Shown one piece after another: positions 45,792 through 56,293 of a DNA stretch of 64,000 nt. A program made the position numbers and the translations under genes. This DNA comes from Nicotiana tabacum. Lineage: Eukaryota > Streptophyta > Magnoliopsida > Solanales > Solanaceae. The first letter of the stretch is position 1. Each line of letters starts with the position of its first letter. The stretch is from assembly GCF_000715075.1 (NCBI RefSeq), contig NC_134101.1, positions 23,552,822 to 23,616,821 of the forward strand, read 5' to 3'. The notes beneath the pieces were generated by a model. The model was not told where the DNA came from. It was given only the letters and a program-made list of their open reading frames with translations, and ran no database searches.

Positions 45792-46720
45792 TATCCTTTT
45801 GTCTTTCAAAATAAATTAGAAAAGAAAAAAAAAATCTCAGAAGTGCTGAAATAGATTCATGTAATTATGGTATAGGAGAGTGCTAGAGTATATTAAAAAC
45901 AAAAAAATCTTTTAACAAAGGAAATTAAATGATTTTTTATTTTTGCCGACGAACATGACTATTCAATTACATTACATTATTGACTGAGACAATTTTAATA
46001 CGCAGTGGTTGCTTCAAGTAAATATTAGCAGTTGCATATCATAAATGTTTTAGTAATTCCACGGTGTATACATAAAGCAATACGCTAGTCACCCAAATGA
46101 TTCTGAATTTTTGACTATTAGAAAATCCTCATGTTCTAAATTTTGGTTAACCCACGTCATTTTCCTACTTCCTACGTCATCTTACCAACTTGACATCGAC
46201 TAATAAACTTCTGAATGAAAAAGAATCAGAGAAAAATCCCTCAAATGTCAGAGGATGGTATACTAGAAACAACTATATGCCCCGTGTTTAGTTGAACAAT
46301 TGTCTTTAAAATTTCTATTAGTTTTTTTGTAGAAGTTAAAAACATCTTTTTTGATTTTCAGTTGAAAAATAATTTTGTTAAAAAGTTACGATAAGTAGTA
46401 TTCCGTCCATTTAATTTATGTGATTTTATTTTTTAATAAAAATGAAATATTTCCATAATGTTAAAATCACAGATTCTAAATTTCGTTCTTAATCAAATAT
46501 GATTGCACAAAATGACATGGAAGGAGCAGTTTTTTTTGTTTCCTTTCTAAAACAAATTTTCAAAGTTAAAGGAACAAATAAGTACCAACCAAAAGGAAAA
46601 AGTGAGTGAGAGAGAGAGAGAGACTGTTTCTCTCCTCCTCCTCTGCTTTTGATCATCTTTCGGTTGCCATTTACTTTTGTCCTTTTCAGTTTGACTGTAC
46701 ATAGTACACTCTCTCACTCT
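45792..46720. other. Intergenic flank right of the Tat element
   Basis: This AT-rich sequence continues the pre-insertion locus. No coding gene is seen. A (GA)n tract of about 18 bases lies at 46607-46624, followed by a CT-rich stretch. Confidence 0.6.
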
Positions 46721-46728
46721 CCCCAAGG

Positions 46729-47371
46729 TAAGGGTGGCAAGTAGGCCGATTCCGGGCCTAAACGGATCAAGTGAGCTGGTTTCGGACCGGTCTTAAATTA
46801 AACGGGCCAAATGAGCTCGAATTAAATGGTCTTTTTGTAGGGACCGGCCTGGGACCGGGCCCGTTTGGTCCCGGGCTAAACGGTTCCGGCCCGTGGGCTA
46901 AATGGGCTAAGTGGACCCACCAAATTTTAAAAAAAAAATTAAATATGAGTTATCTTATTATATTATTATATATAGATGACAAAAAGTAATTATTTTATTA
47001 TATAAAGGGGACAAGAAGTAATGGAGAATAAAAAGCTTATTTTATTATATTATTATATAAAGGGGACAAGAAGTAATAGAGAATAAAGGGGTTATATTAT
47101 TATATTATTATAAGTAATTAAAAAGATACATACACATATATAACTAATTAAAAAAACCGACTATTTTTTAATTTTATTTTATTTTATTTTTAAAGTTGAA
47201 CGTTGGGACTGTTTGGCCCGCGAAAGGACCGGTTCGGTCCCGGGTCCTGGCGGGCCAAATGATCCAGGTCCTTGCGGGCTCAAAGCATAGGATCGACTCA
47301 CGAGACCGGCCCAGCCCCACTAAATCCGGTCTTAACGGTCCTGGCCTGAACCGGCCCACTTGCTAGCCTTA
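46729..47371. mobile_element. hAT-type MITE, 643 bp
   Basis: Terminal inverted repeats begin TAAGGGTGGCAAGTAGGCCG on the left and TAAGGCTAGCAAGTGGGCCG on the right (complement). The 8-bp flanks CCCCAAGG (46721-46728) and CCCTAAGG (47372-47379) differ at one base and fit a hAT target duplication. Arms are very rich in GGCCCG/CGGGCC words, while the centre is AT-rich with an internal duplication (units around 46985-47035 and 47040-47090). No transposase is encoded. Confidence 0.85.
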
Positions 47372-47379
47372 CCCTAAGG

Positions 47380-47692
47380 CCATCTCTGACTCTCTCCCAT
47401 TTCTCCATAATCGGGGTATTTTTTGCATGGGGCTCCAATATTCCCCATTTTACCCCCAAAACAGGGATAAATAGTGTTACCTCAAATATGGAGTGATACT
47501 ATTCATCTCATCACATTACTATTCATGCATATTTTATTATTTAACTCTTTTAATTTATCTCTTTATATATACCTAATTATATTTATGTAATATTTTTATA
47601 ATATTAATTTTACATCTTAACTTTGATGTATAATTTTGATAAATTAATTGTCGTACATTTATTATTTTTATGCAAAATTATAAGTTAATCGT
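47380..47692. other. MITE-like terminal sequence, Tourist/Harbinger style
   Basis: GGCCATCTCTGACTCTCTCC followed by CATTTCTCCATAAT and CCCCATTTTACCCCC resembles the terminal region of plant Harbinger-type MITEs. It directly precedes a transposase fragment, so it may be the 5' end of the same deleted element. No matching right end was found. Confidence 0.4.
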
Positions 47693-48079
47693 GACCAACG
47701 TTCGCCACAGAAGAAATATTTCGCAATGAAACAAAAATCGTGTCGAAAAGATGTTAAACGTGCATTCAGAGTTTTGCAAGCTCGTTTCGCAATTGTTGCA
47801 GGACCATCACGTTTTTGGAGAAAAGAAGTGTTACATGATATAATAACTACATGTATTATACTACACAACATGATAATAGAGGATGAACGTGATCTTAATG
47901 CACCAATTCAAGATGATTGAGAATGTCCACCTATAACGGTAGAAATGGCAGTAGATAAAAATCACCGATTTGAGCAATTTTTAGCTCGACACAAAAAAAT
48001 TAAGGACAAAGATGCTCATTTTGCACTTCGTAATGCATTAATAGATCATTTATGGGAGCATACTAGATATGGAAGTTGA
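47693..48079 (+). pseudogene. PIF/Harbinger transposase, C-terminal fragment
   Basis: Reads QKSCRKDVKRAFRVLQARFA, IVAGPSRFWRKEVLHDI, CIILHNMIIEDERDLNAPI and, after a TGA at 47918-47920, FEQFLARHKKIKDKDAHFAL and LIDHLWEHTRYGS before the final stop. This is the C-terminal end of the plant Harbinger-family transposase (Plant_tran/DDE_4 type; the motif ERAFGVLQARF carries its last acidic residue in relatives). Here the acidic ER is changed to KR. The N-terminal catalytic part is missing. Confidence 0.85.
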
Positions 48080-48659
48080 ATATTTATATAACTCCCGAGC
48101 ATTTGGCGATCTCAGATGTGTCGATATCAATGATGACTCATTATTTCTTGTAATATTTTATATGAATTTTACCATAATATAATATGTATTTAATTATCTT
48201 GTATCTCAATGATTTCACTTTTATTTGAATTATCCGTTAATATATATAATCTATAATATTTGCTTATAAATTATATTATTTAAAAATTTATGGTATAAAA
48301 TAACTTTATATTAAATTATATGTGATGAATATATAAAAAGAAAAGATTGAATTTTTTTAATAGAAATAAGAAAATAAAATTTAAATAAAAATAAAAATAG
48401 AATATTGAAGAGAGAGAAGAATATAAAATAAAATATTTTTTTTGAAATAAAAAATGAAGAGGAGTAACTTTGGCGAGGATCGGAGAAGAGTAGTAGGTTT
48501 TGAGTGTACAACAGCACCACCATTTCCCCCTCCCTCCCAAAAACCTCAAAAGAGAACAAAAATCCAACCTGCATTTTCAAATTTTCACATTTTTTTTTCT
48601 CTTTTCCTTTATAGCATCACCATAATAAGTCCAACCAAAGTAGAAGATTCCTTTGTCCC
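48080..48659 (+). promoter_or_regulatory. Upstream region and 5' leader of the AHL gene
   Basis: 580 bp of very AT-rich sequence to about 48450, then a leader with C-rich runs (48520-48545) directly before the start codon. No convincing single TATA box stands out among many AT runs. Confidence 0.45.
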
Positions 48660-51600
48660 ATGAATTCCCAAGAATCCCAACCCGGCCACCATCAACCCCA
48701 CCCCCATCTTCACTCCCTACCCCACCAACTCCACCACCCGCACCACCAACAACCCCACGGAATAATGGCGGCGCTGCCTCAACAACACCACCACCACCAA
48801 CAACACAATTCGTATGGTTTGCCTGAGAACGTTAATAATATGCAACAGCAACTACAGCAACAACAAACACAACAAACACAACAAAACCCTCGATTTGCTA
48901 TAGATTACAGTGATGACGGGCCGTCGTCTCCTAGGGGTTCTTCCCCGGCAAGGAAGAAACGAGGGCGGCCAAGAAAGTACTCTCCTAGTCCTGATGGTAA
49001 CAACATAGCTTTGGGCCTCTCTCCCACTCCACTACTTACTCCCATTCCTGATTCTGGTGCTGCTGGTGGGCCCGCCACTCCCTCTTCCGAAAACTCCTCT
49101 AAAAAGCTCAGAGGCAGACCTCCTACCCCTTTAAAGAAACAGCTCGACGCACTAGGTACCCTATATATCATCCTCTCCTTTTTTTTTTAATTAATTTTAA
49201 TAAAAGCTAGGTCTATTTTGAGACTGTTTTCCTATAAAAATGTATTATGTGGAAAATGTTTTATCTTGGAATATTAATTTTTCAATGTTCAATTTTGGAT
49301 ATAAAATGGGTGATTTATGGTAATTGTACAGAGTTTAGGATAAAGTATTAGGATAGTATTTCAGTGATATTTTCTAGTATTAGATGGTTGACAACAATCT
49401 AATAGCATTTTTGGCCAAGCTTCTCCAAGTTTCAAATTTGAAATGTTTGGCCAAGCTTTTAGAAGAAAAAAAGTGCTTTTGAGTAGAATTAGAAGCAGTT
49501 TTGGAGAAGTAGCCAAAAATACTTTTTTGCAAAGTACTTTTGAGATTCATACGCTTAGACAAGAGGGGTTGCTCTGATGGTAAGCAACCTCCACTTCCAA
49601 CCAAGAGGTTGTGAGTTCGAGTCACCCCAAGAGCAAGGTGGGGAGTTCTTGGAAGGAAAGGATGCCGAGGGTCTATTGGAAATAGTCTCTCTACCTCATG
49701 GTAGGGGTAAGGTCTGCGTACACACTACCCTCCCCAGACCCACTAGTGGGATTATACTGGGTTGTTGTTGTTGTTGTTGTTGTTGTATACGCTTAGAAAA
49801 GCACTTTTTAAAACCTTGGTCAAACATTAATTGCTGCTCAGAAGTGCTTTTTAAATTAATTAACCAAACATAAATTGCTTCTCACCAAAAGTACTTCTGA
49901 AAAAAGCACTTTTCAAAATAAGACAAGCTTTAAATGCTAGTTGAAGCAAGTGATATAATTAAGAGCCTATTTGGTCTAGCTGCCAAAAATTGCTTTTTTA
50001 AAAAAGTGCTTTTGTTCCAAAGTGCATTTCGAGAAAGTATTTTTGCAAAGTATCAGTTTGCGTTTGGCCAATTTATTTGAGTTGTACTTTTTGCAAGCAA
50101 ATTGTGTTTGGTCAATCTTTACAAAAAGTACTTTTGAGTATCAAATTATGAAAAAGGAAAGTGAAGTTTCAGTTTGTAGTTGGTATTATTTAAAAAGCGA
50201 GATATGGATATAAATATTTATTATACCGAAATTCAATTAAAATATAAAACATAAAGTAAAAATATAAATTAAAGATTTTAATCAATATAAAGTATAATTA
50301 TTCCAAAGTAATAATATTGGGTACTCGATATTACTTATTGTTTACATGATGATTTAAATATTTCAAAATACATCATTCAATATAAATTAAAAAACTACTC
50401 TTTTAAATTACTCTATAAAAAAAGATAACTCCGTTTCAATTTAGATGAGGTAGTTTGACTCGACACGAAGTTTAAGAAAAAAAAAGACTTTTGAAGCTTG
50501 TGGTCTTAAAAGCTTTGTGGAGCCATGACATTTGTGTGGTTATAAAAGCTTCTCATTAAGGGTAAAATGAAGATTTTAAAGTTGAATTATTTCCAAATTT
50601 AGAAATGTGTCGTTTATTTTGGAACAGACTAAAAAGGAAAGTACCTCATCTAATTTGAAACGGAGAGAATATCTAATTTGAGGCATAATTTCGAAAAATA
50701 TAAATTTATTGTAAGGATATTTTTGTTTTGGACAAATTAATTTTCTACTTCTGGAAAGAAGCTAGAATTTGTAGTTTCTCCCCTAAAGCTGGAAAACTGC
50801 TTCGGTTGCTACTCAAAAACACTTTTTCATCTTGACCAAACATCTCAAATTATCCAAAAAGTGTTGTTTTGACAAAAAAGTACTCTAAATAAGGCTGACA
50901 CATTTTAAAGAGATTGACTTTTTCCCTCAAGTAACTATCATTTTACTCTGTAAATATATCTCGTCATTAGTTTTAGAAACAACTTCATATGGAAATAGGC
51001 TTCCATTGTCCTTATTCCTTAGTCAATTTGATTGTTTTTTGTATTTATAACTCTATTAGAGTGACTGTTGGGGTTTCCTGATTGTTGACAGGTACAGGCG
51101 GAGTTGGCTTTACACCACATGTAATCTTGGTGAACGTTGGGGAGGTAAAAAGAATTTTTTTCTTTTAAATTATTTTGGGCCACAGATAACAACAAGCTAT
51201 AATGAGAAGCAAATTGCGCCTAATGGGTGTTTTTAAAAGTAAAAAACACAAAAAGCGGCAAGGTCCTTAGAGCTTGAAGCAAAAAGCGAGAAGTGAAGAG
51301 CATGCTTCTTTGAAGTGAAAGTCACAGTCCATGACATTAAAAAATACCAATCATATATGAATTTATCACTAGAATTGTTAGGACCGAGAACCTGGGTAGT
51401 GCGGAATTTAGCCAAACAATGGTATAATGACAATAACAAAGACAATGGAAGTTGATATTAAAGCATATAAATAAGACACAAATTTAACGTGGTTCGGTCA
51501 AATTGACTTACGTCCACAAGCGGAGAGGAGCAATTTCACTATACCAATAAGAGTACAAAAGAGAGTACAAAATTAGAGTAAACACTCTAATTAATCCCAA

Positions 51601-54600
51601 ATACCCTAAGAGAATAACCTCACAAGATCTCTCCAAAAAAAAGGTTCACACAAGTGCTTCCCAACACTAACTCTCATACAAAACACTCTTAATAAAGGAG
51701 GAAAGGAAGAAACAAGAAATGAAGACTCAAGTTTTGTTGGTGTGTTTTCAAATGGGTAGAGAGTCCTCATTATATAGGAAAAGAAGAAAGAAATGCTTGG
51801 CCAACAATTGGCCACATCCTCTCAAAATACAAGGCCATTTATTTGGCCAACAAGGCCTTAAATAAAAGGCTCCAAATGTGCCAACAAGGCTTACAAATAA
51901 AAAGCCTAAAAATAAGGCCACTTTTTACAGATCTCCACCTTGGCCTAATTTTGGCTGATATAGTAAATTTGCTTCACATTCTCCGCAAAAGCCCCAATGG
52001 GCATATGTCAAAATTTAATGCCATCAAAATCAGACAAGTTGTTTGATACTGAAACTGTAGTAGGGCCTATAACAGTGGAGCCCAATAAAGTATACAACGA
52101 ACCAGATCTGTGTGCTTTCATGATCACAAGAGCACCTTGAAATTTTTTTAGAACTACACCTTCACCAGTGAATTTGCACCCAAGGGATCCTAAAGCGCCC
52201 AAAGAGATGAGATTTGTTTTCAACTAAGGAACATATCTCACATCGGTGAGAGTTCTTACCACACCATCGTGCATTCTGATCCGAATTGAACCTTTGCCAG
52301 TAACGTTACAAGTAACATTGTTACCCAGTTGGACAACTCCACCTGCAACTGAATCATATGTAGAAAACAAGTCCCTGCTAGGACACATATGATATGAACA
52401 ACCGCAATCTAAAATTCACTCATTTTCTAATCTGAAATTAGTTTCAGTTGCTAAAAATATAGTTCCCTCAATCTCATCAGTTGCTACACTAGCTTCGGCG
52501 GTGTCAGTATTTTTGTGCTCATTTTTCCTTTTCTTATGTTTTTTTTTATTTTTCAGCTTATAGCATTCTGAGATAATGTGACATTTCTTATGACAATAGC
52601 GACACTGTAAATTATTGTATCTGGATATGGAGTCGGATTTGCCCCTAACAAACAAGCCAACTTCCGCTTGAGTTCCACTAGCTTCCCCAGTAATATCACT
52701 ATCTTTCTGTTCTTTTGATTTTAAGATAGATTTAATATCCTTATAAGAGATATTATCCTTTGCATAAAGCATAGTATCTCTTATATGCTTAAAAGATGGG
52801 GTAGAGAACAAAGCAGTAACACGGCTTGATCCTCATCTTTAATTTCAGCATCTATATTACTCAAATCCATAAGAGTGGAATCAAAGGTGTCAAGATGAGA
52901 GAGAATAGAGGTACCTTCACCCATACGAATTGTATAAAGCTTCTGCTTCAGGTAAAGTCTATTTTCCACCGTCCTCTTCATATATAAGATTTTCAACTTT
53001 TCCCACATGCTTTTGGCTGTGGTTTTTACAGAAATTTCACGTAAAACCTCATTTGAGAGATTTAAGATGATACCTGATTTTGCCTTTTTATCTATGATGG
53101 CAAACTCCTCGTCCGTCATTTTATCCGGCTTCTTCTCCTTTCCTTGCAACGCCAAGTCTAAGCCATCCTGAATTAGGATAGATTCCATCTTTAATTGCCA
53201 CATTCCGAAGTTTGCACGTTGGTCAAATTTCTCAACATAAATCTTTCTTAAAGTCATATTGGCTACTGAAACAAACCCGGTTAGATCCGGCTTTGATACC
53301 AATTTGTCAGGATCGGGAACCTGGGTAGTGCGGAATTTAGTCAAACAACGGTATAATGACAATAACAAACACAATGGAAGTTGATAACAACGGCAATTAA
53401 AGCATATAAAGAAGACATAAATTTAGCGTGGTTCGGTCAAAGTGACCTACGTCTACAAGCGGAGAAGAGCAATTTCACTATACCAATAAGAGTACAAAAT
53501 TAGAGTAAACACTCTAATTAATCCCAAATACCCTAAGAGAATAACCTCACAAGATCTCTCCAAAGAAAAGATTCACACAAGTGCTTCCCAACACTAACTC
53601 TCATACAAAACACTCTTAATAAAGGAGGAAAGGAAGAAACAAGAAATGAAGACTCAAGTCTTATTGGTGTGCTTTCAAATGAGTAGAGAGTCCTCATTAT
53701 ATAGGAAAAGAAGAAAGAAATGCTTGGCCAACAATTGGCCACATCCTCTCAAAATACTAGGCCATTTGGCCAACAAGGCCTTAAATAAAAGGCTCCAAAT
53801 GTGCCAACAAGACTCACAAATAAAAAGCCTAAAAATAAGGCCACCTTTTACAAGAATGATGAAATTGCATTAAAATAACTAATTTCAGTATCATATATAC
53901 AATAGCGCTGATATTAATCCAACTCCTCAAAGTTGTGATTTAAAGAATTGAACGCTTCTCGTTGGGATCACTTTATTCATCATCGTTTGAAGCACATATT
54001 TCAATGAAGCACATAACTTCACCCATGCATTTCTTTCTACTAAAGGTGCTAGCGTTCTAGAATGTGCATTTTATTCCATCATTTGTGATTGGTTGTCTCG
54101 CAAGGCACAACGGTAGTGCAGTGTGAAACCATTGTTTCCTATGCCTTTAACTGTCCATTTTTTAGGTTGACTTTTCACTATAATGCGAATATGTTTTCTT
54201 GGCTGAAGGACATAGCATCGAAGTTACTGGCTTTCTCAGAGCAAGGACCGCGTATAGTTTGCGTTCTATCCGCACATGGAGCCATTTGTAATGTCACCCT
54301 CCAGCAACCAGCAATGGGTGGTAGCATTGTGACTTGCGAGGTTCGTATGCTTTTGAGCTTAACGATGCCTTGCTGATTCGTTACACTGTTACTGTTGGTA
54401 ATTGTTTGTGCCTAATAGTGCACTGGAGTTTTATGGCTGAGTGATCCAATGCCTTTCTTGATGCTCATGTATAATTATCCATTGTCACATCACCTTTGAT
54501 TATAAGATAGTATTAGTTTGGACATAGCCTATATTATTTCAGTCATGTGTTAATCTTTTGATTAAGTTACAAAACTTGAATGTTATTTCCCGTTAAACTG

Positions 54601-56293
54601 ATTTGTGTGTTGGCATGAAATGCGTCTTTTGCATGAAAGTTGGAATGTGTCTTTTGCATTAGATTTTTCTTGTGATTTAAGTGATGAATGCATCTTTTGC
54701 ATGAAAATATCCACTCTCGCATCACCTTTGATTCTAAGGTAGTGATTGTTCAGAAAGTCTCTCTTTGTTTGTAGTAAGAAGTTTGTAAAGCTCGTATCAT
54801 TCTTCCAAAAGGGTGGCTTTATAAGTAATAATTAACAATTCGTAATATGCTTGACCTCGAGTTGCAACCAAGAGCAACTTGACACAGAATTTTGGTTGCC
54901 ATCATCTAAGTTGCTCCGACACGACAATTTAGGTGCTGCGACCGTGTCGATACGACACTAGTGTGGGTGTGGGGGTGGGTATGGAATCCGTACCAGATCT
55001 GGTCAAACGATTTTGGATACTTTGATCACGATTGGGTGAGTGTTGTGGACTCAAAACTCATTCACTTTATGATCACATAACATAGGATCATCAAGGTGAT
55101 GTGCAAGTTTTCTGAGTTTTCTCCAACATCATATCCGTGTTTGCAAAATACAGGTAATAGGTTCCTTTGTGCTTTAGGCAAGATTTGCTTTGGGCCAACT
55201 ATTTCTTTTGGAATCTGATATTGTTCAGTATTTTCTTGAGCTTGGTTAGACAAAGGGCTATCTTTTGGCAGTTGAGAAGGTAAAAGGATGTGAATGTGTC
55301 TTTCCGTTATCGTATTTATCCTATCACCAATTGATTGAGTAAATATTGACATTGAAATATATGGAGATCAATGTTTTCTATTTCCATTTAAACTTTACTT
55401 GTTTTTGTCATTGGAAATTGGCTTTCATCAGTTGGTGACTGGTGATCTACAGTTGGTTGTTGGTACCATTTATTATTTGAGTTTAGCTTCCAGAGAAGCC
55501 TAATTTACTGATGAATTGCTGTGAAATGATATCTTGAACGTATTAGTAAGTCGGATTGTGGACTAGCTAGGTGTCTTTATCTTTTCTAAAGTGTGCATTC
55601 CACATGTACTTATATCCATTGTATTGCTAGAATGATCAAATTGTCTGCTATAATTGTGTCATTGTTTGTACATGCAGAGTTTTATAAACATGATCGTAGT
55701 ACCTACACTAATCTTTCGCTTACTTTATTCCAACTTGTTTCACCAGTCATTGCATATGGTGGTATTCTTCATATGCAGGGCCGATTTGAAATCATCTCTT
55801 TATCAGGTTCGCTCTTGCGCTCTGAAAGTAACAGTGGCAGAACAAGTAGTCTAAGTGTGTCACTGGCCGGGTCAGACGGTAGAGTTTTGGGCGGTGGAGT
55901 TGCAGGATTGCTCACGGCTGCAACACCAGTACAGGTGCTGTTCTAACTACCTTTGTTCCTGCACTCTCATTTGAGTGCATATTGTTTAATTGGTAACTGT
56001 TCTCAGTTCATCACCAGGTGATTGTGGGTAGCTTTATTGCGGAAGGGAAAAAGCCAAAGTCTAAGACGCCATCTTCAACACCACCACTTTCCAATATGTT
56101 GAATTTTGGTGCTCCGCACTTGGAGGCGAGCCTTCCTTCCCAGGATGCCTCGAGCAACTCATCTGATGAAAATGGGGGTAGTCCTCTCAGTCATGAACAA
56201 GGACCTTATGGTAATGCAGGTCAACCATTGCACGGTATGCCAATGTATGCAAACATGGGCTGGCCAAACAACAGTATGAAACTGGTTCCTTAA
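48660..56293 (+). CDS. AT-hook motif nuclear-localized protein (AHL), five exons
   Basis: Exons 48660-49155, 51092-51144, 54209-54340, 55779-55934 and 56018-56293 join in frame to 370 residues. All introns are GT-AG. The N-terminus is His/Gln/Pro-rich. AT-hook 1 is KKRGRPRKY (about residues 99-107), which binds the AT-rich minor groove, and the second hook-like site is [11 protein letters not shown] (about 150-160). A PPC/DUF296 domain follows (about 168-290), with [43 protein letters not shown] and [12 protein letters not shown]. The tail is Ser/Pro-rich. AHL proteins act in the nucleus as oligomers that modulate chromatin and transcription. Two hooks plus introns fit the intron-containing AHL clade. 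The start is the first ATG of the open frame and follows a plausible leader. Introns 1 and 2 are enlarged by transposons. Confidence 0.95.
49409..49940. mobile_element. GTTTGGCCAAGC-type MITE in AHL intron 1, split by a SINE
   Basis: Starts TTTTGGCCAAGCTTCTCC and contains AAAGTGCTTTTGAG- and AAGCACTTTTTAAA-type words with arms that mirror each other. Related copies in this window are at 61393-61720 and 63763-64000. A TS SINE interrupts it at 49560-49786. Exact ends are uncertain. Confidence 0.65.
49560..49786 (+). mobile_element. TS-type SINE, full length, in AHL intron 1
   Basis: 227 bp with a tRNA-like head (B-box-like AGGTTGTGAGTTCGAGTC), a body and a (GTT)n tail of eight units. The 11-bp target duplication ATACGCTTAGA occurs at 49549-49559 and 49787-49797. 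Confidence 0.94.
49972..50895. repeat. Diverged MITE-like region with nested Stowaway-like MITE
   Basis: Words like TTTGGTCTAGCTGCC and AAAGTGCTTTTG at the left, and CTCAAAAACACTTTTTCATC with GACCAAACATC at the right, suggest an old relative of the neighbouring MITE. The inner 237-bp element at 50429-50665 is annotated separately. Confidence 0.4.
50429..50665. mobile_element. Stowaway-like MITE, 237 bp
   Basis: Long inverted repeats CTCCGTTTCAATTTAGATGA and, as complement at the right end, CTCCGTTTCAAATTAGATGA. The interior words (TTTGACTCGACACGAAGTTT, CTTGTGGTCTTAAAAG) belong to a common Solanaceae MITE; a decayed relative lies at 61080-61285. Confidence 0.75.
51376..51929 (-). repeat. Left (3') LTR of the copia-type element
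   Basis: 554 bp, flanked by AGAAT on the left and by a purine tract on the right (AAGGTGGAGATC on the element strand, 51930-51941). Confidence 0.93.
52008..53304 (-). pseudogene. Copia gag with truncated protease
   Basis: The gag domain is readable at 53264-52800: [20 protein letters not shown], then [40 protein letters not shown] and [21 protein letters not shown] one-base frameshift near 52800 is followed by the frame 52811-52416, with [20 protein letters not shown] and a knuckle, [14 protein letters not shown], whose Gly is changed to Cys. After a stop, the protease start has [15 protein letters not shown] (DSG changed to DCG), then [17 protein letters not shown] and DFDGIKF before the deletion joins it to the PPT. 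It resembles Tnt1-like or gag-only copia families. Confidence 0.87.
53284..53301 (-). other. Primer-binding site of the copia-type element
   Basis: TGGTATCAAAGCCGGATC on the element strand, three bases from the LTR. It fits initiator Met tRNA with a few mismatches. Confidence 0.8.
53305..53852 (-). repeat. Right (5') LTR of the copia-type element
   Basis: 548 bp, colinear with the left LTR, with small indels near 53380-53395 and 53760. It is followed by the AGAAT duplication. Confidence 0.93.
54341..55778 (+). other. AHL intron 3
   Basis: 1.44 kb with no gene or clear transposon ends. A G-rich stretch (GTGTGGGTGTGGGGGTGGG) lies at 54960-54980, next to a short GTGTCGATACGACAC palindrome that may be repeat-derived. 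Confidence 0.5.

Larger units (their letters stand above)
51376..53852 (-). mobile_element. Compact copia-type LTR element (gag-only) in AHL intron 2
   Basis: LTRs at 51376-51929 and 53305-53852 begin TGTAAAA and end in TGACA or TAACA on the element strand. The 5-bp target duplication AGAAT lies at 51371-51375 and 53853-53857. A Met-type PBS and a PPT are in place. Only 1,375 bp lie between the LTRs, carrying gag and the start of protease; integrase, RT and RNase H are absent. The element is antisense to the host gene and wholly intronic. LTRs differ by eye at several percent plus small indels. Confidence 0.94.

Noticed and set aside
48311..48580. Two overlapping minus frames upstream of AHL
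   Set aside because: Phe/Leu-rich translation of an AT-rich promoter region; it is not gene-like.
49575..49625. tRNA-like sequence with a B box on + strand
   Set aside because: It is the head of a TS SINE with flanking duplication and a (GTT)n tail, not a tRNA gene.
54955..54980. G-rich stretch in AHL intron 3 as a regulatory quadruplex
   Set aside because: It is short and repeat-like; nothing else supports a role.
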